Source: Microdochium bolleyi
Taxonomy: Eukaryota; Ascomycota; Sordariomycetes; Xylariales; Microdochiaceae
Assembly (NCBI GenBank): GCA_001566295.1
Contig: KQ964277.1
Location: 1 to 64,000 of the forward strand
DNA length: 64,000 nucleotides
Direction: 5' to 3'
Part shown: positions 22,149 to 33,971 of the stretch, in pieces
Position numbering within the stretch: position 1 is the stretch's first letter
How the letters are laid out: the number at the start of each line of letters is the position of its first letter
Notes under the pieces: generated by a model
Told to the model about the DNA's origin: nothing
The model's input: the letters and a program-made list of their open reading frames with translations, nothing else
Database searches by the model: none
Program-made: the position numbers and the translations under genes

Positions 22149-23856
22149 CTATGACTTGATCAAGCTCATCAGCCAGGACATGAGCCGTCTCAGCGAGGAG
22201 AATGGCATCCAAAGTCTCGACGGCCCCTCCTCGGATGTGCCCTTTCTTGCAGCCGCCTTTTTCCCGAAAGGTTTTTTCCTCATGGCAGCCTCGACTTCCG
22301 CGCACACGTCATACCCATATAACCATGGCTGGATCGTCGGACAGGTCCATCGACTAGGGAAACGCCCTGTGATCTCTTTGCCTAATTGCGAAAGGAACAA
22401 TTGGTCGCGAGCCTCCTGTGCTGGGCCGTCTGGCATATGGAATGCCTCTCGCTGAGGAACAAGAGCATTAGTCATAATACCACATCATGTCTCAAGCCCG
22501 GGGATTCGACAAACCTGCTTGAATGTCTCTCGCACGATTGCTTCGCCTCGAGCTTTGCGGAGCCGCTGGTACATGTCGAGTGCCTGAGGAAGCTGGTCGC
22601 GTGACTCCATCTTTCCCAGCAAGGAACCGAGGACTGCACCATCCTCAATGGCAGAATTCGCCCCTTGCGCAAGGTATGGAAGCATGGGGTGGCAGGAATC
22701 TCCACTGCGAGGCGCGAGCGTTCATCAGTCAATCATTCCGCAACCGCTCTAGTGTCTGGACACTTGCTTACACAAATACAAAGTTGAAGTTGCTGCTGAC
22801 CCAGTTCGGGAGCTCTTGGCCTTTGTGACAAAGGAGGTTTAGCGACCCATCGCAACTCTTCGGTATGGCATCTTCTCATGTGAGCATAAAGTGATGGGGG
22901 AGAAGACTTACGGTGCATGAGCTTCCACTTGTCGACAGTGTCCACCATTTCCAAGAACCGCGTCAAGACGGGATCCCATCCTTTGAAAAGTGACATCATC
23001 TCTTCGACGGAGCCTTCTTGTCGGCTCTTGTCCTGTGGCAAGTTGTCCGGGACCAACAAGACAATGTTGTACATGTTTCCACCTCTGAGCGAATATCCAA
23101 CTGCATGCGCGCCCGGGCCAATCCAGAAGTGGACAGTTGGATTTTGCACCCAGGAGCGAAGGTCCGGATCTCTGATTTCGTCCAGCTTGAGCACGATTCG
23201 GTATGCGAGGTCGCCCGTGGGCAATGGTGGGCCATCCTGGCTGGATGCATACAGAGAGCGACATTTCGACCAGAGCCCGTCGGCAGCCACAATGAGGTCG
23301 CAATGGGTTTCGCTGTTGGTCGATGTGCTTGTAATCTTTGTCTCCTTGAAGTCGATGCCGTCGATTTGTTGGCCCAGTTTGATCTGCACGCCCAACTGCT
23401 TGGCACGTTCGACCAGGGCGAGCTGGAGGTCGACCCTGTGAAGATCAAGGAATGGTGCACCATATTTGTGACGCATCTTTTGATCGAAGCCATCTTCTTG
23501 GGCGAGGACCTGGCCGTCGTAGCGGTGGACATACAGAGCAGTGGGCTCGGCTCCTGACTCCCAGAGCGTGTCTGGCATGCCCCATTGTTGCAAGATCTTG
23601 GTGGCATTGGGCGTGACCTGGAGTCCAGCCCCAACCTGTTCAGCGGCGAGCGAAGCCACGTTAGCGGTTATGACGATTCATTCGCGCTTTTCGCTATTTG
23701 GGATGGACTTGCCTCTCTCAATTCCCTGACCGACTCGAAGACAGTGACCCGATGTCCACCCAGCCGGCTAGCAATGGCTGCGGATAAGCCAGCCAGACCC
23801 GCTCCTACGACAACGATGTCAAGCCTTGCATGCTCGGGGACAGATTCAGATGCCAT
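22149..23856 (-). CDS. FAD-dependent monooxygenase, salicylate hydroxylase type
   Basis: Five exons: 23856-23713, 23635-22912, 22820-22772, 22704-22515 and 22451-22149; 421 residues. The first intron (77 bp) has a GC donor (GAG|GCAAGT...CAG). All three class A flavoprotein hydroxylase motifs are present: VVGAGLAGLSAA near residue 17, the ADG motif (VAADGLWSK), and the FAD ribityl motif VGDSCHPMLPYLAQGAN. The C-terminal 60 residues are basic and Lys/Arg-rich, longer than usual. Such enzymes hydroxylate, often with decarboxylation, aromatic acids using NAD(P)H and O2. Protocatechuate or phloroglucinol carboxylate, the expected products of the preceding steps, are plausible substrates. Convergent with the hydrolase gene and divergent from the first rhamnosidase gene. 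The third exon is only 49 bp; its left boundary was chosen because it restores the conserved frame. Confidence 0.88.
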
Positions 23857-24115
23857 GTCAGACTGGCGGTTTCTTGTCGGCCAGAAGGTTGAACTGGGGA
23901 GACTTCCGGAATGGAGACCACTGGTCTCACAAGTGATGTCAATCTTGTAACGAACGGTCGTCTGAGTTTTAGTGGCCAGAATCAACTACTGCCAAGGATC
24001 GATCACCCTGTCTGTGTGATGCGGTGCACTTTTTCATCTCTTAGTGTATCTCATGAAGCTTCGAGCGCCACGCGGGGTGCAAGTTTGTGGGGTACTATTG
24101 CCGGAGAGTCCACGC

Positions 24116-24145
24116 CGGAGAACCCGCCGCCACCCGGCAGTTCCG
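24116..24145. promoter_or_regulatory. Two CGG-N5-CCG palindromes between FAD monooxygenase and rhamnosidase 1
   Basis: CGG-AGAAC-CCG at 24116-24126, part of a 14-mer shared exactly with the GH3 promoter, and CGG-CAGTT-CCG at 24135-24145, extended to CCGG-N5-CCGG. They lie roughly in the middle of a 543 bp divergent promoter, 255-285 bp from each start codon, and could serve both genes. Confidence 0.55.
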
Positions 24146-24399
24146 GAGCTCCCAGGAGTCCCCCGCGCAATGGCCCAGGCACACGTTCCCATTCTGCTGT
24201 GGCTGAAGTGGACTAGATCTACTCCAGGCCGAGTGCATACAGCCGGGGCGCCGCTGAGCGTGGAGAGTCGGACAGTCACTGCCTACAGTCGGGCCGCACA
24301 GGATAATGGGCATCACAACCACATCCGAGGTTTGTGCGCCCCCAGACTCGCGAGACTGCTTCTACACCCAAGACTCACGCCGGACAGCCCAGATCAACA

Positions 24400-26962
24400 A
24401 TGCGAGTATCACCCTGGTACGAGTCTGCCCGCTGGATCTGGGTGCCTGATTACGATGACACCAGCCCTGAAGGCAAGATCTGTCTCTTCCGAAGAGCTTT
24501 CGAGCTCGCAGCGGGCCAGCATGAACCGTGCATATTGAAAGTCTCAGCCGATACGCGTTACGAGCTCCACGTCAACGATGTTCGCGTCAGTGTCGGACCT
24601 TGCAAGAGCTACCCTGGGCGATGGTACTACGAGACGCTCAATATCCAGCCTTTTCTTCGGCAAGGGCCCAACGTGATTAGTGTTCGCGTGCTGCGCTTCT
24701 CCGACAAGCATGCCGGCAGTCTGTCGTTGATGAGAACATCGCTGCCAGGGCTGATCGTGCACTGCGACGTACAGGTGAGTTCTCCCACAACCTGCTGTTC
24801 CGCTCATCACGCAGACCTGATGCTAATCACTACTTTCATATGTGTAGGGTCAGCAATTGCACACGAACGCCACATGGCAAGCTGCTCAAGATACTTCAGT
24901 AACAATGGCTAACCGGCGAGACTGGAACTACGCGCTCGGGCCGCCATTCATGGTGCTGGACGAAAGCGTAGATGGTCGCAAGCAATACCTCAATTGGCGG
25001 GCGCCGTCTTCCATCACAGAAACCGCCCGCTGGGCTCAAGCCACGGTTGTGTCGATGCGGTCGATGATGATGCCAATCCTGGAGCCTTGGAAGCTCGTCG
25101 AACGGCCGATCCCGCCCATGGAAGAGAAGGAAGGTTGCTTTGACGGGGTTGTGTGTTGTTCAGACCCATCAATGCTAGCGTCTTGGACGAAGCTCATCCA
25201 GGAGGATGCTGCGTTCACTTTGCCGGCGCTGACTACCGCATGGGTCGAGTTCGAGACCAAGCAGTACACGACGGCATACCTCAGCCTTCAGTGTGCAGCC
25301 GGTGCTGGCAGCCGTGTCGAGATACTGTGCTCGGAATGCTACGAAGCACCAATGCCCAGGGCCGGCCCCGGAGTCCAGCGCGTCAAAGGGGATCGCAGAG
25401 ACCACAAACGTGGCAAGCTTTATGGACCTCTCAACTCCTACATCACGCACGATGGGGCCAACGTCTATGAGCCTTTCTGGTTCAACGCATTTCGCTTCAT
25501 CCGTCTGCAGGTGGCGGTATCCGACAAGCCCTTGCAAATACAATCATTCAGATTAAGAACAACCTACTATCCACTGGCAGCGAAAACTGACATCGCAACA
25601 TCAGCGCCGGGCGTCGAGGCGATGTATGGTACCAGTGTCGAGACACTACGAAATTGCATGCACGAGACGTACGAGGACTGTCCGTTCTATGAACAGAATC
25701 AGTTCCTCATGGACTCACGCTTGCAGATGCTCTTCACTTATCAGCTGTCCCGGGATGATCGCCTTGCCCGCAAGACCATGCACGAGTTCTACGCGAGCCG
25801 CCGCGACGACGGTCTGCTACAGGCTCAGTTTCCGAGTCCAGGAACGACTGTGAATATTCCAGTCTTCTCGCTGTTCTTCGTGGCCATGGTGCACGACCAC
25901 ATGCTCTACTTCCACGACGAATCGCTCATCAAGCAGTATCTGGGCACGATAGACGGCATCTTGGCGTACTTCGAAAGGCTTCTCATCGACCAGGCAGACG
26001 GCAAAGGCCTTGTCGGTCATTTCGAAGATCCAGACGACTGGGCGTTCGTCGACTGGGTCGCCGAATGGAACGTCGGCCCGCCACTTCATGGCATGGCGAC
26101 CCCACCAGCCTATCATACCTGTCCGGCCGCGACGATCTACAGTCTGCTCTACGCGTGGGCGCTTCAACTCGCAGCAGAGTTGTCTCGATATGTACGTAGG
26201 TACGACACGGCCACGGAGTATCAGAGCCGTGCCACATCCCTTATCGAAGCCGTGAATGAGCACTGCTTTGACACAGAGCAAAGCTTCTACACGGACGGCC
26301 CACAGCACGATTCATATTCACAGCATTGCCAAGTTTTTGCTATTCTAACTGGGGCCATCAAGGGCCAGCAGGCGATGGACTTGATGCTGCGGACATCCAA
26401 CGCAGTCGCGGACCACGGCAAAGCAAACGCCCCAGCGTCAGGCACTTCTGGTCCGCCAAAGATTCCAAAGTGTTCATATGCAATGTCCTTCTACGTCTTC
26501 CGCGCCGCCCGGATGACTGGTCTCTACGAGGAGTTGTGGGCTCAGCACGTTGCACCGTGGGGGGAAATGCTGGCAGACAGCCTTGTCACCTTTGCGGAGA
26601 GCGAGAGCATGGTGCGCAGCGACTGCCACGGCTGGAGTGCAGTGCCCATCTACGAGGTAGTAGCGGAGCTGTTTGGGGTCAAGCCGAGGTTGGATGGGTC
26701 TCTGCAGGTGAGTCCAGACCTGACTCTGTTGGGTGAGAGCGCAATAGGCAAGATCGTAACAGCGTGGGGCACTCTGCAAGTCATCATCGAGGGCGGTCGG
26801 CTTTATCTGGAGTCGTCATTCGATGGGGAGGTTCTGGTTGGTGCGCAACAGAAGATCGTCAGATTCAGGAAGCGACGAGAGTCGAGGTTGCCAGTCACTT
26901 GGAATAAATGGCAACTTCTTTTTAGGGGCACAATAAGACGCATCTCGGCAGTCTTCGCATGA
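24400..26962 (+). CDS. GH78 alpha-L-rhamnosidase 1, intracellular type
   Basis: Two exons (24400-24774 and 24848-26962, 73 bp intron), 829 residues, from ATG 24400. The N-terminus is a beta-sandwich typical of GH78 (WIWVPDYDD, then ADTRYELHVNDVRVSVGP). The catalytic (alpha/alpha)6 barrel carries ETYEDCPFYEQNQFLMDSR, with Asp402 and Glu407 in the acidic motif expected to hold the general acid, and a later HGWSAVPIYEVV near the C-terminal domain where the family keeps its second acidic centre. No signal peptide. The enzyme should remove terminal alpha-L-rhamnose, as from rutinosides or naringin. It differs strongly from the other GH78 in the window, so the two are probably not recent duplicates. 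Convergent with the first regulator gene, 125 bp away. Confidence 0.9.
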
Positions 26963-27087
26963 CTATAGCAAAGCAAGTATATGCCAGCTACGGCCTTTCT
27001 TGTGGAGCGGAGAGTGGAACGGCCACAGTGATAAATCAGAGATGATTGATACCTCGATAGCCAAGCTACTAATATTTCCATCATCAG

Positions 27088-30077
27088 CTAATTGTCAAAT
27101 GACAGTCCTCCACCGTCGTCAAGCTCGTCGAATTGGAACGAGAAATCCGCCAGCGCCGTGTTGTCCCCGTCAAAGAAATGCAGGGGCCCCCAGTAATGGT
27201 TCAAGAACAAGCCTGAATCACTGGACAGAAGATCCCCGTTCATCGCCACTGATGGGTCGCTCAGGCCCACGGCATCGTAGTTGGTAGTATCGTCAACCGT
27301 AACGGCGCTGGCAGCAGCACCCTGCAGCGGGAAAGCGACACTGTGACCTTGCACATTCGGCGGATACCTTTCGAGCTCAACGCTCCCTGACAGACTGCCC
27401 TGCACGCTCGACGCTCCCGGCCCTGGTGCTGACTTCGGTGCGTGGGCAGGATTATTGCTGGTACTTGACTTGGCTCTCCTCGCTCGCTCCATCGCACGAC
27501 GGAGGAGCTTGGCTGATTTGAGAGCAACAATACACTCGTCCATGGTCTCGAGCACCTCTATTGCCTTGCCAACGACCTGAAGCAAATCATCGACTTGCAA
27601 GGCGTTCAGGCAGGTCTGTTCTCTCACGACATAGACCAGCAACATGGATGCTGCAAAGCTAACGTACGTTGTGTTGTAGAACCTGGCACAAGGGGCCGAC
27701 GTTGTGGTCAGTTTATCGTAAGCAGACTACTCAGCTAGGTTAGACTTACCAGGTGCGGAAAAAGTCGTGGTGTTGGTACATCATGAAGATGATCTCGATC
27801 GTGCTGCGAGCGGATTCAATGCAGATTTGGATACCTCTTCGCGCTTCGGTCAAGTCCGTGATGGACGTTCCGCTATTGCCTCGGGTTGAAGAGGAGGGCA
27901 GGAGGAAGGAACCAAACATCAGGATCCTCAAGTTGAGATATCCTACCAAGCAAGCAAACAGGTCAGCCCTTGCCAGGATCCCCAGGTTTGTGCCAGCATC
28001 GTGGGAGTATCGATCTGAGAGTCTCTGTGGCCGGACTAGTACTTACTCAAGGTCAACACCAGTCTCTGCCTCTTGATCCACTGTGCATCCCTTGCCGCCT
28101 TCAAGGAGATTAGGTCTGCCAGGTTCACTCGAGGCCGTATCTCCTGCGGGACGCTCTCTGCCCACTTGTCCAGCTCTGCCTGGAGTCTGAAGGCCAGCTC
28201 TACTGTCCCCAACGTTATCTCCTCGGACTGGTAGATCTCGAGCCCGATGCTCTTGATGATCCGCGAAAGATCCACCATGATCTTGATGATGGCGCAGTGA
28301 GGCGGTTCACATGGCTCGGAGCCAGAGGCTGCTGAGGCTGCTGAGGCGGGTGTGGTATGGAATCTGCCACAAGTTAACTCGACAGCTGGAAGCTTTCTGT
28401 TGTGGTATAAGTCGGCTCCCAGAGTATCTGGTCGGCCCATGGAGAAGGACATTTCGCTATTACAAAGCCAGTCAGTGTCCCGCTTGCCCGAGTACTTGGG
28501 GATAAGATAGGGGTGCTTACACTTCTAGCGAGTAGAGACCCCTTCCCCGTTGGCTCATTAGCATTAGTTCCTCAGGCCGTCTGCTTGAGAAGAGCTTACC
28601 ACCACGTCCGGCCTTCAGCCCGGAGCTGAGCATCGTCCTTAGTGGGTCGAGACTTTGGCTCGCGGTTGATACCCATCGCGAGGGCCGTCCGGACAGCCAG
28701 ACCGATGTACATGTATGCAACTGTTCATTTTTTTAGCAAATTTCGGGTTCCATGAAGCAGGAAAAAGACTTACGATGTGGGTTGAGTTCGTTCTGACACA
28801 CTTTGGCCTGTGATGAAGCAGTACACTGTCAGCTATCTCTTCTCAACGTCCTCGGAGTGGCCATACATTCCGGACATACTAGGATAAAGTAGCATTGCAC
28901 CATGTCCAGATCCGTGACCATCCCCAGCGCGTGTGTTCGCATTACTGCTTCGTCAAAGAACGTGCGGCTCCATTGCAAGTTCGACATGCCCTGGAGCGGC
29001 TCGTCGTCTCTAGGTCCGACAAGTGCACCGAGGGAAAGAATGGCGTAGTAAAGAGCATCGAAGCTCGTGCTCCTCGTTTCGACAGGAGAACCGCGATCCC
29101 GCATCGTCTCGTCACAGCGTGCCAGAAACTCAGCTTTGGACAGGATGGGGTGTATGTAGTGGATGCTGGCAAAGAAATGGAGGATAAAACTCCTGCACTG
29201 GGTATGGTCGGGGAGCACTGCAGAGCTGCGGCCATTCGACGACGCCATCGGTGCGGCCGATGGGTGGCCACCACGAGGCTTTGGCGTCCCCGAAGATTGT
29301 GGCGAGAAGGCTGGGTTGTGCAGCGAAGAAACGATAGAGCTAGCCGCGCGCGGAGGCCTCGCTGTGTGGACAGCGCGGTCCTCCTCAGGAACATCATCGC
29401 TTGCACCGTCGCCGCCGCTGTCGCCGCCGTTGTCGCCAGCTCTCTCGACGTGCGAGAGCATGGCGACGGCCGAGGAGCTGCCGTAGAACTCTACATTGTG
29501 TGTGTGCTCGTTGACAGCGGAAACCTCCTGCTGACCCCGGCTGGCTGGTCTCCTGCCGTCCTCCGGTTCTTGTTGTCGTCGCGGACCTTGCTCTGGAGCG
29601 GACGAGTTCTGTGTGGACTTGCCGGCGCCCAAGTCTGCTGAAGAGCGATCCTGCTGTGCTTTCAGCAGTCTGACCTGGTCCTCGAGGTTCCGCACGTATC
29701 TACGGCTCCCGGGTCAGTCCGCTCGCTCTCTCCACACACTTGCTGTCTCCGGTCACAGAGAGCACTTACGACGGACTCGCATGCCGTGCGCCGACGACCT
29801 GGCCCATCGTCACACAGTCTATGCCATGTTTGCGGCAGTACGCGCACGGGTACGTGTCGTCGCAGCGGTTCTTCTTGGCGCGGCACGCATCGCAGGCGCG
29901 GGCAGTCCGGAGGCGGCGGACGCGGTGGCTGGTGTTCTGCTCGGCTGCTGCGGGCCGCTTGGGCGCCGGCGTCGTCGGATCATGGCTGCTCATTCTGTCC
30001 ACGGCCGTCTTTGTCGTGTGTGCTGGGCAGACGGCTGGGGGCTCGCTGTCGGAGTTGGAGGTGGACATTTTCAGCAT
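27088..30077 (-). CDS. Zn2Cys6 transcription factor 1 (fungal-specific)
   Basis: Eight exons: 30077-29770, 29699-28880, 28807-28774, 28720-28600, 28541-28521, 28456-28047, 27942-27750 and 27682-27088; 833 residues. The zinc cluster is perfect: Cys62, 65, 72, 78, 81 and 88 (CDACRAKKNRCDDTYPCAYC), followed by a linker and a short coiled-coil (YVRNLEDQVRLLKAQQD). A long Ser/Gly-rich region leads to the fungal_trans domain (about 230-560), with the hallmark RTWWGLYSLEVEMSFSMGRP. The C-terminus is acidic and aromatic (FDGDNTALADFSFQFDELDDG), like an activation domain. Exon five is only 21 bp. ATG 30068 is an alternative start. Its place among catabolic genes makes it a candidate pathway activator; the bound site is not proved. 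Confidence 0.92.
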
Positions 30078-30611
30078 GGGCGTCGGGCTGCGCTTTCGGG
30101 CCCCTGAGGACGCGAAGGGTGGTGGGTTCTGTGCGGGGAAACCCTGTCGACAAGCATGCGGGGGACATTCTCCATTGCCAGACCTTGGGTACAGAGGCAA
30201 AGCTGAACACCCTCAGGCGTCCTGAGACGACCTCCAAGCATCCACTTGATTTTTTGGGGTCAGAGGCCATGCAGCGACGTTCATGCTTACCGTGCGGTTA
30301 ATATGTATTGCTTTTCTCTGGCTGTACGGGAAAGGATATTGAGCATCTTGAACCACGCTCAGAAGCTGTATTCGTTCTTTTCACGGCCTGAAACGGTTAT
30401 TGCAAGCCATGCTTTCTCAAGTGCCCAGGTGCATTTGGTATGCTATGCGTCAGTTTCTGGTGTTTGCAGTGGCCTGGCATTGAAGTACCTAGGTTTCTGA
30501 CTAGGGAAACAACGTGGTTGTAATTTATTTATTTCACAAGCCTGAAGGATACCTGCATATCACACGAAGACAGGGAAATTATAAAATGAAAAATGAACAG
30601 AAAAGAGACCC

Positions 30612-30762
30612 CGGATCCACCGGATGGGATAAGCTACAAATTCACTCAAAGAGCTTTTCGGAACCCATGTCATCTTTGCGAACTCATGTTGCTGTCTTTA
30701 TTGCCTGGCTGCTCCCAAGCTGGTCGGTGCCGGATTATCCGAAAGACTGCCCGGGATTTCCG
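30612..30762. promoter_or_regulatory. Three CGG-N5-CCG palindromes upstream of regulator 2
   Basis: Sites at 30612-30622 (spacer ATCCA), 30731-30741 (spacer ATTAT) and 30752-30762 (spacer GATTT) in the 759 bp between the two divergent regulator genes. The last two are only 75-105 bp from the start codon of regulator 2 and 21 bp apart centre to centre, two helical turns. The first and third match the extended CCGG-N5-CCGG. This arrangement suits auto- or cross-regulation. Confidence 0.5.
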
Positions 30763-30836
30763 GGACTGGCAGTGGGTCTCGGACAGGCCGACCCACTTCG
30801 GCTCTCCGAACAAGCACAACACATCACGCCCAATTG

Positions 30837-32656
30837 ATGACCACCGCGACGGACCGGCACCGCAGCAGCGTCACCGACATGGTCCAGCGCCCGGGCCGTG
30901 CATGCGTGCAGTGCCGCGAAGCCAAGAGGCGATGCTCCCGCACCGGCCTCGCCGTCCGGCCCGGCTGTGTGCCCTGCATCGCACGCGCGCTGCCCTGCTC
31001 GTACATTCCTGCAGCCCTCGGCACCCAGGCCCCCCGCACGCCCGCGAGACGCGCCTTGCCGCCGCCGGTTGAGGACGACGTGCTCGAGCTCGTCGATCTC
31101 TACTTCCGCTACATGCACGACAAAGCGCATGGCCTCTTCCACGAGGCTTCGTTTCGGGACCGCGTCGCTCGTGGCACGGCGTCGCGGGGCGTCCTCATGG
31201 CCATGGGGGGTCTTTGTGCCAGGTATGACACCTGGACGCGTTCCCAGTCCTTATCCCGTCCATCGACCCAATACGAGACTGACAAGGGCCATCGTGACGC
31301 CGCCATGTAGATTCTCGCCTCGGCCCCAGTCACGGCGGCGTGGACCCGAGTTCGCGGCCGCTGCGAAGAAAGCTCTGGGTGAAGACATTGGGCGCATCAC
31401 TCTGGAGAATGCGCAGACAGCGCTCTTGCTGGTCCACGTCGCCACGGGCGAGTGCGATCCAGACGCGGCTTCGATATACTTTGTTGTCGCCAGCCGCATG
31501 GTCCAGATCCTGAAGCTGCGCGACGGCAGCGATGACGACGACGCCGTTACCCGCGAGACCAAGCTCCGCATCTGGTGGTCCTGCTTCATCCTTGACACGT
31601 GGTCGAGCCGCGGCGCCAACATCCGGCGGCAATTCATGGCTGACCATGGCCCCGAGGGCCGGCCCAGACTTCCCATGGAAGAGAGCGTCTTCTCCAGCCT
31701 GAAGCCTGGCGACCCCGAGCCAGCGGACCGAGGCCGGGGCCTCTGGGCGTGCGTCGTCGAGCTGATCGAGATCTACACGCACATCCAGGATTTCCACCTG
31801 GACCTTGCGACGTCCGAGATCTGGGACGACGAGGCCATCGCGACCATCGTCGCGGCCTTTGAGGCGAGGATGAGGGTCCTCGAGGACAGCCTCGCGCCGA
31901 GCATGAGTTACACGCCAGCCAACCTGGGGCGGTACATTTCGCGAGGCTTGGGAGATGCCTTCCTGGCCTTCCATCTGGGCCTGAACCACTACTACACACT
32001 CCTGTACTACCTGTACCTCGACCAGCGGCGGGTACACAAGACACACTCCGTGTCAACCATCACAAGCAGGGGACAGGCATACGCAGAGAAGTGCAAGCAT
32101 TATGCGACTCAGGTCAGCGACATTCTGCATACAGCGAGACAGCGCGACGGGTGTGCGCTCGTGTACAACATTGTGAGCCACGTCACGGTCGTTTCGTCGT
32201 CGGTGCTGCTGCACACATACCTTTTCGGCGACGTCGGGGATCTGCCGGCGGCAAAAGACCGGCTTCAGTCCAACTTCGAAACGCTTGTGCTGCTCAGGCA
32301 GTACTGGCCGAGCGTCGAGCTGATGGTAAGTGGATTGCTTGCGGCCTCATCATGGGCCATATCACGTCAGAGGCGACTCTGCTGACTTCTTTGATCTCTG
32401 AGCACAGACAAAGCGTCTCGTCATCTTCCAGGACAACTGTCTGCGCTCACTGTCGAGGGAAGATACATACCGATTCGACAGGTGGATGATGCGATTCCTG
32501 CTGGAGCACTGGTTGGCACTAGAGGACAAGGCAGTCACATCAGCAGAGGTACAGAGCCCTGGCTACGTCGAGCCGGGATCCGTGGACCAGGTGCACTTCC
32601 AGCGGAGCAAAGTCACGAATGAGATTATCACCGGTATGCCGGACATGGAGCAATAG
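30837..32656 (+). CDS. Zn2Cys6 transcription factor 2
   Basis: Three exons: 30837-31222, 31311-32325 and 32408-32656, with introns of 88 and 82 bp; 549 residues. The zinc cluster is near the N-terminus: Cys23, 26, 33, 44, 47 and 54 (ACVQCREAKRRC, then GCVPCIARALPC). The loop between Cys3 and Cys4 has ten residues, longer than the usual five to nine. The middle homology region resembles fungal_trans proteins (LRIWWSCFILDTWSSRGANI), with the typical Asp-Ser-Arg area replaced by DTWSSRG. There is no clear coiled-coil after the cluster. The gene starts divergently from regulator 1 and has three candidate operator sites directly upstream. It may control the cluster with or against regulator 1; which one recognises the palindrome is open. 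Confidence 0.88.
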
Positions 32657-33971
32657 GCCCGGCTTGCGGCTAGGGAAAACTGCACGTAACTACGCGCTGG
32701 CATAATGTAGATTGAGAGTGCGAAAATCAGGCGATACGCCCCAGTTCCGGAAGTAAACGGATGCTCTCTCGAGTACGGGCTCGACTCCAGACCCCGAGAT
32801 TGTTCCTTACCCCGCATGGGCTCGTATTTGCAAGACGTGTGTGTACCGAAGACTGGGATCTCCTCCGCAGAAGCTGGTGTCATGGACATCGCGTGACGTG
32901 GACTCGAAGCGGAGGGGAAAAGCTCGGACGCATTGCAAGCGGGCTGGTCGTACCGTCTGCGCACTGTCTGCTCGGGCTCTACGCGCACCCCCGTGCCTGG
33001 ACATCTCCGCATCAACCCCGGCGAGACCCAGACAGCTGGAACCTTGACGGGCGCTACCCCATAGCACGAGCCACCCTGCCGTGGTCTAGCCAATAAGCAG
33101 CATTAGACGCCGGAGCAGACAGCCAATCAACAGCACAAGCCGCCGGCGGCGTCACTCGTGCGGAGTCACAGGGCGTTGAGGCGGTTGGAGCAAGCTCGCC
33201 TGGTCATCAGCCCTCCATGGCCCTTGCGCGTGCGCGCACGCGTCCAAGTCGGTCCAAGTCGGTCCCGACGAGCAGGGCGGTACAGCAATACGTATGTGAG
33301 CAAAGTCTCTTGGCCCGAAATCCCGAGACGAGTGGGCGGTTCAGATGCTTCGGGAACGATCTGGACCCAGCAGCGCGGTACTGCGCCCGGGGAATGCAAG
33401 CCAAGGCAGGGCCAGGGTGAGGCGGCTGCTCGGTCTCTGGTCATCAAGTCCCGAATGCATGCACCACCCCAGGTTTTACTTCCATGCTTCTGATGGTGTA
33501 TGATAGTCGGTGATGAACTTCAGACATCATCACCGACTAAGGCATCTCGAGGGTAGGTCCAACCATGTCCCCCTTCCGATCTCTCAGGGGCTATTAATGC
33601 AGTGGCGTCTTGAAGTGATATTGGAGCAAGTGCTGAAAGAAAGGATCATATATATGCCATGTTCACGATCTCGAGTGCGAGGCATCACATCGATGCGCAC
33701 AAGTCTCACGATAGTTACTTCGCGCGTAAGGTGCCAAGAAAGAACCCCTCATCGTCGAGAACTGCTCGTGCCAACATCATCAAACACTTCAACAACGACA
33801 AAAGAGGCGACGCCTCGCAAATGTAAAGAAGCTCGGGCAGCATTGACGCACACGTGAGATAAGGCTTGAAGCATCTCGAACATAACAATATCCTTGTTTG
33901 ACTATCTAGCTAACACATCTTGAGGAGCCGCCTCCACGTCGTGACAGCCCCGCTCCACAGCAGCCCAGCCT
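32657..33971. other. Intergenic region between regulator 2 and MFS permease 2
   Basis: Convergent space of 1.3 kb. Short frames without family resemblance. CG-rich to about 33.5 kb, then AT-richer. No repeat, tRNA or extra cluster gene recognised. Confidence 0.5.

Noticed and set aside
22821..22911. 37-bp or 56-bp alternatives for the second monooxygenase intron
   Set aside because: The 91-bp intron with acceptor at 22821 joins HR to QELPNWV as in the family, keeps frame and has a usable branch site.
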